Origin: Burkholderia sp. L27(2015)
GTDB lineage: Bacteria; Pseudomonadota; Gammaproteobacteria; Burkholderiales; Burkholderiaceae
Assembly (NCBI RefSeq): GCF_009765705.1
Contig: NZ_LMUX01000009.1
Span: 62,001-126,000, forward strand
Reading direction: 5' to 3'
DNA: 64,000 bases
The position numbers were made by a program, and so were the translations under genes. Below the pieces are notes generated by a model. That model had not been told where the DNA came from and ran no database searches. It saw only the letters and a program-made list of their open reading frames with translations. Each line of letters starts with the position of its first letter. Positions within the stretch are counted from its first letter, which is position 1. Of this stretch, positions 1 through 9,400 are shown piece after piece.

Positions 1-2
1 CC

Positions 3-1562
3 ATGAGTGCGGGCACGAGCCTGGGCACCGGCACCGGCGGGCAACTTGCGCCGCTCGCAGGCATTGCATTGGGTTTGACGTCCGTTGCACTTGCACTCGG
101 CAGTTTCATGCAGGTTCTCGACTCGACCATCGCCAACGTATCGCTCCCGACTATCGCCGGGAATCTTGGCGTGAGTACCGATAGCGGTACCTGGGTGATC
201 ACCTCGTTCGCTGTCGCCAATGGCGTCACTGTGCCGCTGACGGGTTGGTTGATGGGGCGCTTTGGCGTTGTCAGGACTTTCACCGCGGCGGTACTCGCGT
301 TCACTCTCGCATCGTTCCTTTGCGGTATCGCCTGGAGTCTGCCGTCGCTGATTGTGTTCCGTATTTTGCAGGGCGCGATGTCGGGCCCGATGGTTCCAGG
401 CAGCCAGGCGTTGCTGATTGCAATCTTTCCTCCGCACAAGCGGGCAACGGCGCTTGGCATCTGGTCGATGACAGCGATGTCCGCTCCTGTTCTCGGCCCA
501 GTCGTAGGCGGATACATCTCTGACAATTTTCACTGGGGATGGATCTTCTTGATCAACTTGCCCGTGGGATTGGTGTCCGGCCTGGTCACATGGAAATTCC
601 TTGGGAAGCGTGAGACACCGTTGCGCAAGCTACCCATCGATAAAGTGGGTTTGGGACTGCTCGTGTTCTGGGTGTTCAGCCTGCAAACATTCTTCGATCT
701 GGGCAAAGACCGTGACTGGTTCAACAACACGCTGATTGTTGTCCTCGCGATCTGTGCCGCGTTCGGCTTTGTCGCCTGGGTGATCTGGGAGCTCACCGAG
801 AGCAAACCCGCGGTGGACTTGACGTTGTTCAAGCGGCGCAATTTCTGCTTTGGTGTTCTGGCAACTTGCCTGGGCTATGCGTTGATGTTCTCCAACAATG
901 TGTTGCTGCCACTTTGGCTGCAGCAGCAGATGGGATATACGGCAACGTGGGCAGGGTGCGTTGCGGCTCCGAGCGGTCTGGTAGCAGTGTTGATGACGAC
1001 GCCGGTTGGGCGGATGAAGGTGGATCCGCGCTGGATGGCAACCGGCTCCTTCGTAGCGTACGCGGCAGGCTTCTTCTTGCGTTCTCACTACACGCCTGAT
1101 GCCCCTTTCTGGACGCTCGCCATGCCCCTGTTCCTGCAAGGCTTTGCCCTGAGTATGTTCTTTGTGCCGCTTCTGAATATCATGCTCGACGGAATACCGC
1201 CTGAGCGCGTCCCGTCTGCGACCGGCATCTCGAACTTTGTCCGCATCACGTCGGGGGGCTTTGCCGCATCGCTGATCACGACGTTTTGGGATCGGCGCGA
1301 GGCCTTGCATCAGAGCAGGCTGGTCGAATCAAGCACCAGCTTCTCGCCTATCTACCGGCAAGCCACCGAGCAACTTCAGGCTCAAGGCATGGATCCCTTG
1401 CAGGCTGCTGGAACCATTATGCGACAGACGATCAATCAGGCTTACATGTTGTCGTCGATGGACATCTTCTACGCCAGCGGCTGGCTGGCGATGGCGATGG
1501 TGCTAGTGGTCTGGCTCACCCGCAGGCCTGCGCCGGCGAAGCACGTTGCGGCAGCGGATTAG
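3..1562 (+). CDS. DHA2-family (EmrB/QacA type) drug efflux MFS transporter
   Basis: Inner-membrane proton-driven drug exporter of 519 residues, the usual length for 14-helix DHA2 proteins. The first helix carries DSTIANVSLPTIAG, the DHA2 signature near residue 40. A GRFGVVRTF motif-A-like loop follows, then a motif-C-like glycine/proline helix (APVLGPVVGGYISD) around residue 160, and many further hydrophobic segments to the C-terminus. EmrB-type proteins normally work with an EmrA-type adaptor and an outer-membrane channel. No adaptor gene lies downstream, so any would be upstream, outside the window. The gene converges on a MarR regulator 41 bp away, a common arrangement for such pumps. The ATG lies at the window edge, so a longer N-terminus is possible. 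Confidence 0.87.
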   Translation: MSAGTSLGTGTGGQLAPLAGIALGLTSVALALGSFMQVLDSTIANVSLPTIAGNLGVSTDSGTWVITSFAVANGVTVPLTGWLMGRFGVVRTFTAAVLAFTLASFLCGIAWSLPSLIVFRILQGAMSGPMVPGSQALLIAIFPPHKRATALGIWSMTAMSAPVLGPVVGGYISDNFHWGWIFLINLPVGLVSGLVTWKFLGKRETPLRKLPIDKVGLGLLVFWVFSLQTFFDLGKDRDWFNNTLIVVLAICAAFGFVAWVIWELTESKPAVDLTLFKRRNFCFGVLATCLGYALMFSNNVLLPLWLQQQMGYTATWAGCVAAPSGLVAVLMTTPVGRMKVDPRWMATGSFVAYAAGFFLRSHYTPDAPFWTLAMPLFLQGFALSMFFVPLLNIMLDGIPPERVPSATGISNFVRITSGGFAASLITTFWDRREALHQSRLVESSTSFSPIYRQATEQLQAQGMDPLQAAGTIMRQTINQAYMLSSMDIFYASGWLAMAMVLVVWLTRRPAPAKHVAAAD

Positions 1563-1603
1563 TGCCGGATGGTACCGGAAACGCTGTGATATCAATCGGT
1601 GCC

Positions 1604-2080
1604 TTATTCATCCTCGCGGCTGCTTGCCGCGACAACGCGTTCCATGGAGTCATGGAGCTTCGTAAGAAGATGGATTAATTGCTCTGCTTCCTGTTTTTTG
1701 AAGTCGGCAAGAATCTCATTCCAACTCGCGACCATGACCGGCACCCTTTCCGCGTGCTTTGCCTCTCCGGATTTCGTGAGCACCAGACGGACCACTCGCC
1801 GATCGGAAGAACCCAGGTCACGCTTTATGTAACCGATCTCTTCGAGGCTATCGATCAGTCGAGTCGTGGCGCCCGTCGCGATGCCAAGCGACCGGGCCAA
1901 CTCTCCTGCAGTCGTGACCAAGCCGTCACGGATCAGCTTTAACGCGGTCCACTGGGTGATGCTCAACTGTTCGTCATCGAAGAGCGAATCCACGCGTGTT
2001 ACCAGCAATTTGTGGATGCGACGCAAGAGCCGCCCGGGTGAGCGCTCGCTTGTTAGATCTTCGGTTGTCAGTTTCGCCAT
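1604..2080 (-). CDS. MarR-family transcriptional regulator
   Basis: Winged-helix regulator of 158 residues, normal MarR length. The central part reads as the DNA-binding domain: ITQWTALKLIRDG, then GELARSLGIATGATTRLIDSLEEIG (recognition helix) and a wing with the DRR motif (SSDRRVVRLVLTKSG). N- and C-terminal helices would form the dimer interface. It converges on the MFS pump upstream of it in the window and has its own 97-bp promoter gap holding a long inverted repeat, so autoregulation is likely. Control of the neighbouring pump is inferred from position only. Confidence 0.88.
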   Translation of the reverse strand: MAKLTTEDLTSERSPGRLLRRIHKLLVTRVDSLFDDEQLSITQWTALKLIRDGLVTTAGELARSLGIATGATTRLIDSLEEIGYIKRDLGSSDRRVVRLVLTKSGEAKHAERVPVMVASWNEILADFKKQEAEQLIHLLTKLHDSMERVVAASSREDE

Positions 2081-2106
2081 ATCAGAATCTTGTATTACCT
2101 ATTGTT

Positions 2107-2148
2107 GAAGATACTTTATCAGAAGAAACTGCCTGATAAGTTATCTTC
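2107..2148. promoter_or_regulatory. MarR operator-like inverted repeat
   Basis: Two 16-bp arms (2107-2122 and 2133-2148), matching at 14 of 16 positions, flank a 10-bp spacer. The right arm itself contains the palindrome GATAAGTTATC (2136-2146), and the left arm a related GATACTTTATC, so two dimer sites side by side are plausible. It sits 27-68 bp upstream of the marR start codon, in the only non-coding gap available for its promoter. Assignment to this MarR is inference from position. Confidence 0.6.
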
Positions 2149-2177
2149 AGTTTAGCCCCCACCTGGGGAGACAAAAG

Positions 2178-2951
2178 TCAGGATGTCGCCCCGAATAACC
2201 CTAAATACTCAAATGACTCAGAGGCTATTTCTTCCGCCAATACGCTATCGGCATCCACCGATAGAAACATCTCCACCGTAGAGCGGCGATTCGAGACGTA
2301 ACGCCAATTCGTGGAAGGAGGCGGTGGCTCGCTTGCCCGCTTGGCTTGTTGCAACATCATCCGTAGGAGTTTTCGCTCCGGAGAATATAGAACGTAGCCT
2401 TCGTTGGACCATGCCGCCGCATCGATTTGAAGATAGGAGCACAGCCATTGCTTTGTTTTGACGTCTGCCTCATCGACAACCCGGAATCGTTGCGCGATAC
2501 TCGCTATCGCGCTATCAACCAGTTTTCCTTCCCGCATTAAAGGAGCTCTAGCCGTAGTCCAGGCTTCCGGCGGACAGGCTTTTCGCGTCGGTACCAATTC
2601 GATAAACGGACTTATTTCAGCCGGGTAGATTCGGCAAACGAGCGGCCGTTCCTCGTAGATACCGCAGCGCATATCGGGCTGGAGATTGGGGCATGCCCCC
2701 GTGAACACGCCAGCCAATATCACCATGATGCGTGTAGGCAATGTACCGCTTATGGCGGGAAATGAGCGCCGATGTTTGGCCGCAGCCTGCAGATCCTCGG
2801 ACGGCGGTTCTTCCGGCCAAGGCACTGCCTCGCAGATGATTTGAACGTCGCCGCCGCGATCCAGCCAGGTGAGGGCTTCATCCACGCAGAGAGGCAGGCG
2901 CAAGTCGTGGCAGCATTTGCCGCAAGTCGTGCATTCGAAATTGATATTCAC
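2178..2951 (-). CDS. YkgJ-family cysteine cluster protein
   Basis: Soluble protein of 257 residues of the zinc- or iron-chelating YkgJ (UPF0153) type. The N-terminus carries CTTCGKCC at residues 8-15. A second cluster lies mid-protein (CPNLQPDMRCGIYEERPLVC, then RIYP), giving the CxxCxxCC plus C-x(n)-C-x-I-Y-x-x-RP-x-x-C-R-x-x-P pattern of the family. The function of these proteins is not established beyond metal binding. The C-terminal third (YSPERKLLRMMLQQ onward) has no motif I recognise. The gene stands alone between marR and fic on the same strand, with 97 and 147 bp gaps. Confidence 0.8.
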   Translation of the reverse strand: MNINFECTTCGKCCHDLRLPLCVDEALTWLDRGGDVQIICEAVPWPEEPPSEDLQAAAKHRRSFPAISGTLPTRIMVILAGVFTGACPNLQPDMRCGIYEERPLVCRIYPAEISPFIELVPTRKACPPEAWTTARAPLMREGKLVDSAIASIAQRFRVVDEADVKTKQWLCSYLQIDAAAWSNEGYVLYSPERKLLRMMLQQAKRASEPPPPSTNWRYVSNRRSTVEMFLSVDADSVLAEEIASESFEYLGLFGATS

Positions 2952-3098
2952 GGATAGGCTTTCCAGGTTCGGCCTTGAGCAGAATTTTTGCCGGCGGCTT
3001 ACCGTGCTTAGTCGTTCTGTCCGCGCCTCCCATTACACTATCGAGGAAAATTTAATATTGCCAGTTCAACCCGTACAGCCGTACCCACTTGCTGTGCT

Positions 3099-4301
3099 TC
3101 ACTCCTGGTCGACTTCAGGCCAGAGGCGCGGAAACAGCAACCTAAGGCTTTTCAGCGGTAACCCGAGAGAAAGCTCACCTCGATGCGAGGACGAGTGCAA
3201 CAAGCCGAAGTCAAGTAGAGAGCGTGTAATCCGGCGTGCTGCTACTTCGCTAACACCTAGCATCTGGACGAACTCCGCGCGCGAGACGGCACGCCGCAGC
3301 GCCACGAATTCCATCGCCAGTGCGGCTTCTTCCGGTTTGATGACAGATTTCTCGGAGCCGATTGTCCACGGATTCGAATCCAAGTAGCGCAAAAGATCCC
3401 GCAAGCGATCGGCAAAACCCTCGAACGCAGTCACGCGGACCATGAAGTTGACCTGATCTAGACAGCAGTCGAGGAAGAACGTGCAAAACTGCACCAGTCC
3501 CTCCTGAGAGAGATTGCCCCGGCCGTCCAGATCGTTGCGTCGCCGTTGGTCTGCTGCGCTTAGCGTTGCGTAATAGCGCTCGTGTTCCCTAGCTAGGCCA
3601 CGAAGCGGCGACCATAAACCTTGGGTCAAACCGGCGGCATGCAATGCGAGATGCGAATGCAAGCGTGCCACTCTGCCGTTTCCGTCCACGAATGGGTGAA
3701 TCCAGGCCAGCCTATGGTGCGAGCAAGCGATGCCGATCAACTGGTACTCCTTAGGCTTGATGCGCGCGTATCGCGTGGCCCATGCATCCAACAACGGTTG
3801 AATCATCTCGGGCTCTGGCGCGTGATGGCGCCCGACCGTGACATCGACGGTGCGAATCTCGCCCGGCACGATGGGTTCGCCTTCGCTGGTGAACCGGTCG
3901 TCGGGAGACAGATAAGAAAAAAATTGTTCATGAAGGCTCGAAATTCGCGCCGGCTCGAACAGGGCGGTCACCGGGAGCACCCCCCACGTTTGCTCAAGCT
4001 CGCATTCCATCTTGATGTGCGCGATGGCGAGGTATTGTTTCTTACGCTCGGCGACGTCGGCTGAGTAATCTCGCTTAAGGGCTGCCTCGATCTTGGCGGG
4101 CGTGGTGTGCTGACCTTCGATCTTGTTCGTGTAATACGAATTCATCGCCCGTAACTGCGGTGTCAGCGCCTGCGCAAGCGGCGTTTCCTGCACAGCAAAC
4201 AGTTTTTGCGATGAACTGACCAGTTCAGCCGCGCGTTCGAGCAGCGGTTCAAGCACGCGATCTTCGGGAAATAGCGGCTCGAACGAAGCGGTTGTTGTCA
4301 T
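3099..4301 (-). CDS. Fic-domain protein (putative AMPylase), class II type
   Basis: Protein of 400 residues. The catalytic Fic motif HPFVDGNGRVAR occupies residues 202-213 and matches HxFx(D/E)GNGRxxR fully, so transfer of a nucleotide moiety (usually AMP) to a target hydroxyl is expected. An inhibitory helix motif (S/T)xxxE(G/N) is present as TNKIEG at residues 58-63, ahead of the Fic core. This defines class II, self-inhibited Fic proteins. The C-terminal 90 residues (SRAEFVQMLGVSEVAARRITRSLLDFG) look like a winged helix, as in the common Fic-plus-wHTH architecture whose members can act as self-regulated modifiers or DNA-binding proteins. The upstream gap has short direct repeats that could be its operator. 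The target is unknown. Confidence 0.9.
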   Translation of the reverse strand: MTTTASFEPLFPEDRVLEPLLERAAELVSSSQKLFAVQETPLAQALTPQLRAMNSYYTNKIEGQHTTPAKIEAALKRDYSADVAERKKQYLAIAHIKMECELEQTWGVLPVTALFEPARISSLHEQFFSYLSPDDRFTSEGEPIVPGEIRTVDVTVGRHHAPEPEMIQPLLDAWATRYARIKPKEYQLIGIACSHHRLAWIHPFVDGNGRVARLHSHLALHAAGLTQGLWSPLRGLAREHERYYATLSAADQRRRNDLDGRGNLSQEGLVQFCTFFLDCCLDQVNFMVRVTAFEGFADRLRDLLRYLDSNPWTIGSEKSVIKPEEAALAMEFVALRRAVSRAEFVQMLGVSEVAARRITRSLLDFGLLHSSSHRGELSLGLPLKSLRLLFPRLWPEVDQE

Positions 4302-4319
4302 GGAGGCGTTTAGGCTTAA

Positions 4320-4421
4320 TGTAGGGTTAAATGTTTTTTAGTTTACACATTAATCGATTGATTTATATAGAAATGTAAACAAAAGTGTAGGGTTGGATGT
4401 AGGGTTTGATGTAGGGTTGTG
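4320..4421. repeat. 12-bp direct repeats and dyad upstream of fic
   Basis: TGTAGGGTT occurs four times. One copy starts at 4320, 19 bp from the fic start codon. Three lie head to tail at exactly 12-bp spacing (4386, 4398, 4410). Between them is an AT-rich stretch with the inverted repeat GTTTACA (4341-4347) / TGTAAAC (4374-4380) and the palindrome AATCGATT (4352-4359). The AT-rich core probably holds the fic promoter and the repeats resemble iteron-like regulator sites. The wHTH of Fic itself is a candidate ligand. Inference only. Confidence 0.5.
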
Positions 4422-4490
4422 GCCATCGGGCCGAACGTGTGCGCTTCGCTTGACTGCGCAGCCCAGTGAGTGTGGCTACCGCGACGCAAT

Positions 4491-4519
4491 TTGACATTGA
4501 AACACCCTCTTCCCATAAT
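4491..4519 (+). promoter_or_regulatory. sigma70 promoter of the tetR-RND operon
   Basis: TTGACA at 4491-4496, a 17-bp spacer, then CATAAT at 4514-4519: a perfect -35 and a 5/6 -10 at ideal spacing. The predicted transcription start (about 4526) falls inside the palindrome that follows. The promoter lies within an upstream open extension of tetR, so that extension is very unlikely to be translated from this transcript. Confidence 0.75.
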
Positions 4520-4540
4520 GTATGTGATCAAACACATACA
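4519..4540. promoter_or_regulatory. TetR operator palindrome
   Basis: Perfect inverted repeat TGTATGTG (4519-4526), spacer ATCAAA, CACATACA (4533-4540). It abuts the -10 box and covers the expected transcription start, the standard position for repression by a TetR-family protein encoded immediately downstream. Confidence 0.7.
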
Positions 4541-4552
4541 AACGAATTCCCT

Positions 4553-5230
4553 GTGAAAGCACCTCCAGCGCAACTCGCGTCAGCGACCAAAATCCGGCAG
4601 CGCGACAGGCAGGCCACCGAAGATGAACTGGTTGCGGCTGCGGCCGTCGCGTTTGCCGAACGAGGTTATGAAAAGGCCACGACCCGAAGCATTGCCGAGG
4701 CGGCCGGCTGTTCGGAGGGCTTGATCCAGCGCTACTTCAACGGCAAGGAAGGGCTGCTTCTTGCTGTCCTCAAGCAGCAAGACAGCGAGCGTCGAGACCA
4801 GTTTTTCGGACGGCCGCTGTGCTCGTCCATGGAGCAGGAGGCGCGCGAGGTGCTGCAGCATGGCATTTCAGTCATAGCCGAACGCTCGGAGAGACTTCGC
4901 ATCGTCTTCTCGCGCCTATTGCTGGACCGTACGTTCCAGTCGGATTTACAACGGATATCGACGCGTCCACATGTCCAGAAAGCCCTCAAGGAACGGCTAT
5001 TGCGGTGTGTAGAGGCCGGCATCGCTGATCCGCGGCTCGATATGGACGTGATGACCGAGCTACTGCTGAGCCTCATTTTTCAACTGGGCTTCGTGCATCG
5101 CGAACTGCTGCAGATGGGACAAGCGGAGATCGACAAGTTGATCGATGGATACGCCGTCTTCTTCGCTCGTGGCATGGCAATTATTCCGCCGGATAAGCGC
5201 GAAACTCCAAAAAGGTGCAAGCAAACATGA
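4553..5230 (+). CDS. TetR-family regulator of the RND efflux operon
   Basis: Repressor of 225 residues if it starts at GTG 4553 (protein begins V/M-KAPPAQ). The frame is open to GTG 4466, but the promoter (4491-4519) and operator (4519-4540) lie in that extension, so the short form is preferred even though no strong ribosome-binding site precedes 4553. The helix-turn-helix domain is clear: AAAVAFAERGYEKATTRSIAEAAGCSEGLIQRYFNGKEGLL near residues 25-65. The C-terminal ligand domain is helical and variable, as usual. The stop codon overlaps the ATG of the adaptor gene (ATGA at 5227-5230), indicating one transcript and translational coupling. It probably represses its own operon until a pump substrate binds. 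Confidence 0.88.
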   Translation: MKAPPAQLASATKIRQRDRQATEDELVAAAAVAFAERGYEKATTRSIAEAAGCSEGLIQRYFNGKEGLLLAVLKQQDSERRDQFFGRPLCSSMEQEAREVLQHGISVIAERSERLRIVFSRLLLDRTFQSDLQRISTRPHVQKALKERLLRCVEAGIADPRLDMDVMTELLLSLIFQLGFVHRELLQMGQAEIDKLIDGYAVFFARGMAIIPPDKRETPKRCKQT

Positions 5231-6453
5231 ATGAAGTCGATCCTGAGGTCAACGCGGGACAGCGCGCACCTGTGCGCCGTCGGCACTGGGTGCTGATCTG
5301 CATCGCGATTTTGCTGGTCATTGTCGTGGCGCTGGTTGTCACCCGAAAGCCGAAGACCGGTGCCGGCGATGCAGCGGATCAACCTCAGCCCGTCACCATC
5401 CGTACGGCGACGGCGCGTCTGGGCAACATGGGCTTGTACGTCGAGGCGCTCGGTACCGTCACTCCGGTTGCGACAGTCAATATTTTCAGTCAGGTCAACG
5501 GCACGGTGGAAGCGGTTCATTACGCGGAAGGGCAGATGGTGCGCCGTGGCGACCCGCTGATCGACATCGACCCCCGCAGCTACCGGGCGCAGTTGCAGGA
5601 GGCGCAAGGCACCTTGCAGCACGACCGCGCCGTGCTGGCGCAGGCTGTGATGGACCTGGCCCGATACAAGGAAGCGTCGGATCAGCAAGCCATCGCGCGC
5701 CAGACCTACGACGACCAGGTCCAGGCGGTCGAGCAGTCTCGCGGGACGGTGAAGAACGACGAAGGGCAAGTGGCCTATGCAGAGGTCCAGCTGGCCTACT
5801 GTCATATAACCGCGCCCATTTCAGGGCGGATCGGTTTGCGCCTTGTGGACCCAGGCAACGTGATGTTCGCGGGTGGCTCCACATCGATCGCCGTCATTAC
5901 GCAATTGCAGCCGATTACGGTCGTGTTCAACGTGGCGGAAGACAACCTCGAACAGGTCCACGATGAAATCTTGCAGCGGGCGTCGCTTCCTGTCGATATC
6001 TTCGATCGCTCACAGCAAACGAAGATTGCGACAGGCAAGCTGCTGACGCTCGACAATCAGATCGATACCTCCACGGGCACGGTGCGTTTTCGCGGCCAGT
6101 TCGACAACGCCCGGCTGAACCTCTATCCCAATCAGTTCGTCAACGCTCGCCTGCTGGTCAAGACCCTGACGAACGTGGTCCTGCTGCCCACGGCGGCGGT
6201 GCAGCGCAATGGCACCCAGGCGTTCGTCTACGTAGTGAGCGGCAATACCGTGAAGATGCGTAACGTGACGGAGCTGTCCACGGAAAACGATATGGCCGCC
6301 TTAACCGGCGTTGTCGATGGCGATGTGGTGTCGGCGACCAGCTTCGACAAGCTCCAGGATGGCTCCAAGGTCACCGTGCAGCAGGCAGCGGGGCCGCAGC
6401 CTGCTGGGCCCGCCAGTTCGGCCGCGAGCATAGAGGCCGGCTCGAAGTCATGA
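5227..6453 (+). CDS. RND efflux periplasmic adaptor (membrane fusion protein, MdtA-like)
   Basis: Links an inner-membrane RND pump to the outer-membrane channel across the periplasm. ATG 5227 is chosen over GTG 5215 because AAAGGTG at 5211-5217 sits 9 nt before it and the ATG overlaps the tetR stop. It gives 408 residues. An N-terminal anchor ([18 protein letters not shown]) is followed by the lipoyl/barrel-sandwich half ([21 protein letters not shown]). An alpha-hairpin follows with [16 protein letters not shown], then the second lipoyl half with the family motif [18 protein letters not shown], the beta-barrel, and a membrane-proximal domain. The stop overlaps the next start (ATGA at 6450-6453). 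Confidence 0.92.
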   Translation: MNEVDPEVNAGQRAPVRRRHWVLICIAILLVIVVALVVTRKPKTGAGDAADQPQPVTIRTATARLGNMGLYVEALGTVTPVATVNIFSQVNGTVEAVHYAEGQMVRRGDPLIDIDPRSYRAQLQEAQGTLQHDRAVLAQAVMDLARYKEASDQQAIARQTYDDQVQAVEQSRGTVKNDEGQVAYAEVQLAYCHITAPISGRIGLRLVDPGNVMFAGGSTSIAVITQLQPITVVFNVAEDNLEQVHDEILQRASLPVDIFDRSQQTKIATGKLLTLDNQIDTSTGTVRFRGQFDNARLNLYPNQFVNARLLVKTLTNVVLLPTAAVQRNGTQAFVYVVSGNTVKMRNVTELSTENDMAALTGVVDGDVVSATSFDKLQDGSKVTVQQAAGPQPAGPASSAASIEAGSKS

Positions 6454-9400
6454 GTCCGTCCCGACTCTTTATCGTCAGGCCGGTTGCTACGGCGCTGCTG
6501 ATGATCGCCATCCTGGTGATCGGGCTCGCGTCCATGCCGGGCCTGCCGATTTCGGCGTTGCCCGAAGCGGATTACCCGACCATCCAGGTGAAGACCTTCT
6601 ACCCGGGCGCGAGCCCGGACGTGATGGCTTCGGCCGTGACCGCGCCGCTTGAACGCCAGTTCGGCCAGGTTGCAGGTCTGTCGCAAATGACGTCCACGAG
6701 TTCCGACGGAAGCTCGGTGATCGTGTTGCAATTCGCGCTCTCGCTCAATATCGACGTGGCGGAGCAGGAGGTGCAGGCCGCCATCAACGCGGCCAACAGC
6801 TACCTGCCGACCGACCTCCCTACTCCGCCGGTCTACAGCAAATCGAATCCCGCCGATGCCCCCATCATCACGCTGGCGCTGACTTCGAAGGCGATGCCCT
6901 TATCGGCCATAGAAGACCTGGTCGACACGCGCCTCGCGCCCAAGATTTCCCAGTTGAGCGGCGTGGGCCTGGTCACGATCAGCGGCGGCAACAAGCCGGC
7001 GGTGCGCATCCAAGCCAATCCCGTCGCGCTCGCCTCGTACGGCCTGAACCTCGAAGACCTGCGCACTGCCCTCACCAGCACGACGGTCAATTTGGCAAAG
7101 GGTACGTTTGACGGCCCTGCGCAGGCGTTCCAGATCAATGCCAACGACCAGTTGCTTTCGGCGGCGGGTTTTCGCGATGTCGTGGTTGCCTACAAGAACG
7201 GCGCGCCCGTCATGCTCAGCGACGTGGCCCGCATTACCGACGGTATCGAAAACGCGAAGCTCGCAGCGTGGAAGAACGACACGCCGGCGATCCTCGTCAA
7301 TATCCAGCGGCAACCGGGTGCCAATACGATCGCCGTGGTCAACGAGATCGAAGCGCTATTGCCCAAGTTGAAGGCCACGCTGCCTGCATCGGTGGAAACC
7401 ACCGTGCTCACGGATCGCACAACCACGATCCGCGCGTCGGTCAAGAACGTCCAGTTCGAACTACTCCTCACGATCTGCCTGGTCATCCTGGTGATCTTCG
7501 TGTTCCTCAGGAGCGTAGCGGCGACCCTTATTCCGACCGTCGCCGTGCCACTGTCGCTGGTAGGCACGCTGGCTGTCATGCATGTGCTGGGCTATAGCAT
7601 CAACAACCTGACCATGATGGCATTCACGATTGCCACCGGCTTCGTGGTCGACGATGCCATTGTGATGATCGAGAACATATCGCGCTTCCTTGAAAAGGGC
7701 ATGTCGCCCATGGAAGCGGCGCTGGAAGGATCGCGCCAGATTGGCTTCACGATCGTTTCGCTAACCATCTCGCTGATCGCGGTGCTGATTCCGCTGCTGT
7801 TCATGGGCGAGATAGTCGGCCGGCTCTTTCGCGAATTCGCGGTGACGCTAAGCGTGACGGTGCTCATCTCCGGGGTGGTGTCGCTCACGCTGACGCCGAT
7901 GATGAGTTCGCGTCTGCTGCGTCACAAGCCGCCTGAAGAGCAAAGCCGGTTCTACCGATGGAGCGAGGACCGCTACAACCGCATCATTGCCGCGTATGGT
8001 CGCAGCCTGCGCTGGGTGCTGGATCACGAACGCGCGACGCTCCTGGTGGTCCTGGCCACGTTGATCCTGACCGTATTCCAGTACATCGAGATCCCGAAGG
8101 GTTTCTTCCCGGTGCAAGACAGCGGAATCATCCAGGGCGTGTCGCAAGCACCGGAATCCATATCGTTCGAGGCCATGGCGCGCAAGCAACAGCAGTTGAC
8201 GGCCGAGATACTGAAGGACCCGGCGGTGGCGAGCTTGTCATCGTTCATCGGACAGGACGGGATCAATACCACGCTCAATAGTGGCCGCGTCCAGATCAAC
8301 CTGAAGCCGTATGCCGAACGCAACGTGAGCGCCGGCGAGGTGATCGATCGCCTGCAAAAAAGGCTGGGCAATGTGCCGGGCATCCGCTTGTTCATGCAGC
8401 CTGTGCAGGACCTGACAGTTGATGACCGGGTGAGCCGCACGCAGTATCAGTACACGCTCGAAGACCCGGATATGGCCGAGCTCAATGAATGGACCGGGCG
8501 TGTGGTCGCCAAACTGCGGACCTTGCCGCAATTGGCCGATGTGGTGACCGACCAGCAGAACAACGGCGTGAGCGCGGCCCTGACCTTTGACCGGGCGACG
8601 GCATCGCGCCTGGGCATCACGCCTGATCAAATCGATTCCACCCTCTACGATGCATTCGGCCAGCGCCAGATCAGCACGTTGTACACGCAGTCGAATCAGT
8701 ACCACGTGATCTTGGAAGCCCTGCCCGAGTTCCAGAGCAATCCATCTCAACTCAACCGTATCTATATTCAGGGAAGCACGGGTTCCGGCAGTGCAGGCGC
8801 CGCGCAGAGCACATCGGGGCGGACCTCGCTGAGTTCGGTCGGGACGGTCTCGACGCTGGTCGCCTCGACCGCGCAGAGCCTCTCGGCGGCGACACCCGCG
8901 ACGGTGTTATCGCCGCGCTCGTCTTCTTCTGGCTCGAGCGGTTCGTCAAACGGGTCCTCAGGTGGCTCATCCGGCGGTTCGTCCAGCAGCTCATCCAGCG
9001 GCTCGTCAGGCAGCTCGTCAGGCGGCTCCTCGAATAATTCGACGTCGGCGCCCACTCCGGTTCCGCTGGGCGCGTTCAGCCACTTCGTCATCCATGCGTC
9101 GCCTTTGAGCATTTCTCATCAGGGCCAGTTTCCGGTGGTGACGATCTCGTTCAACGTAGCCCCCGGCGCGTCGCTAGGCCAGGCCGTCACGGCGATCCAG
9201 AAAGCACAGGGCGAAATCAACATGCCGGCGAGCGTGCAGTCGAGTTTCCAGGGTACAGCGGCGGCCTACGAAACCTTTGGCGGGAACGAGGCGCTATTGA
9301 TCTTCGCCGCGCTCGTTGCGGTCTACATTGTCCTGGGGATCCTCTACGAGAGCTTCATTCATCCGGTCACGATTCTGTCCACCTTGCCTTCCGCTGGTGT

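Noticed and set aside
4386-4421. Tandem 12-bp units as a CRISPR array
   Set aside because: Units are too short and have no unique spacers. They look like regulator sites instead.
4466-4552. 29-residue N-terminal extension of the TetR regulator
   Set aside because: Contains the promoter and operator of the gene, so it would not be on the transcript.
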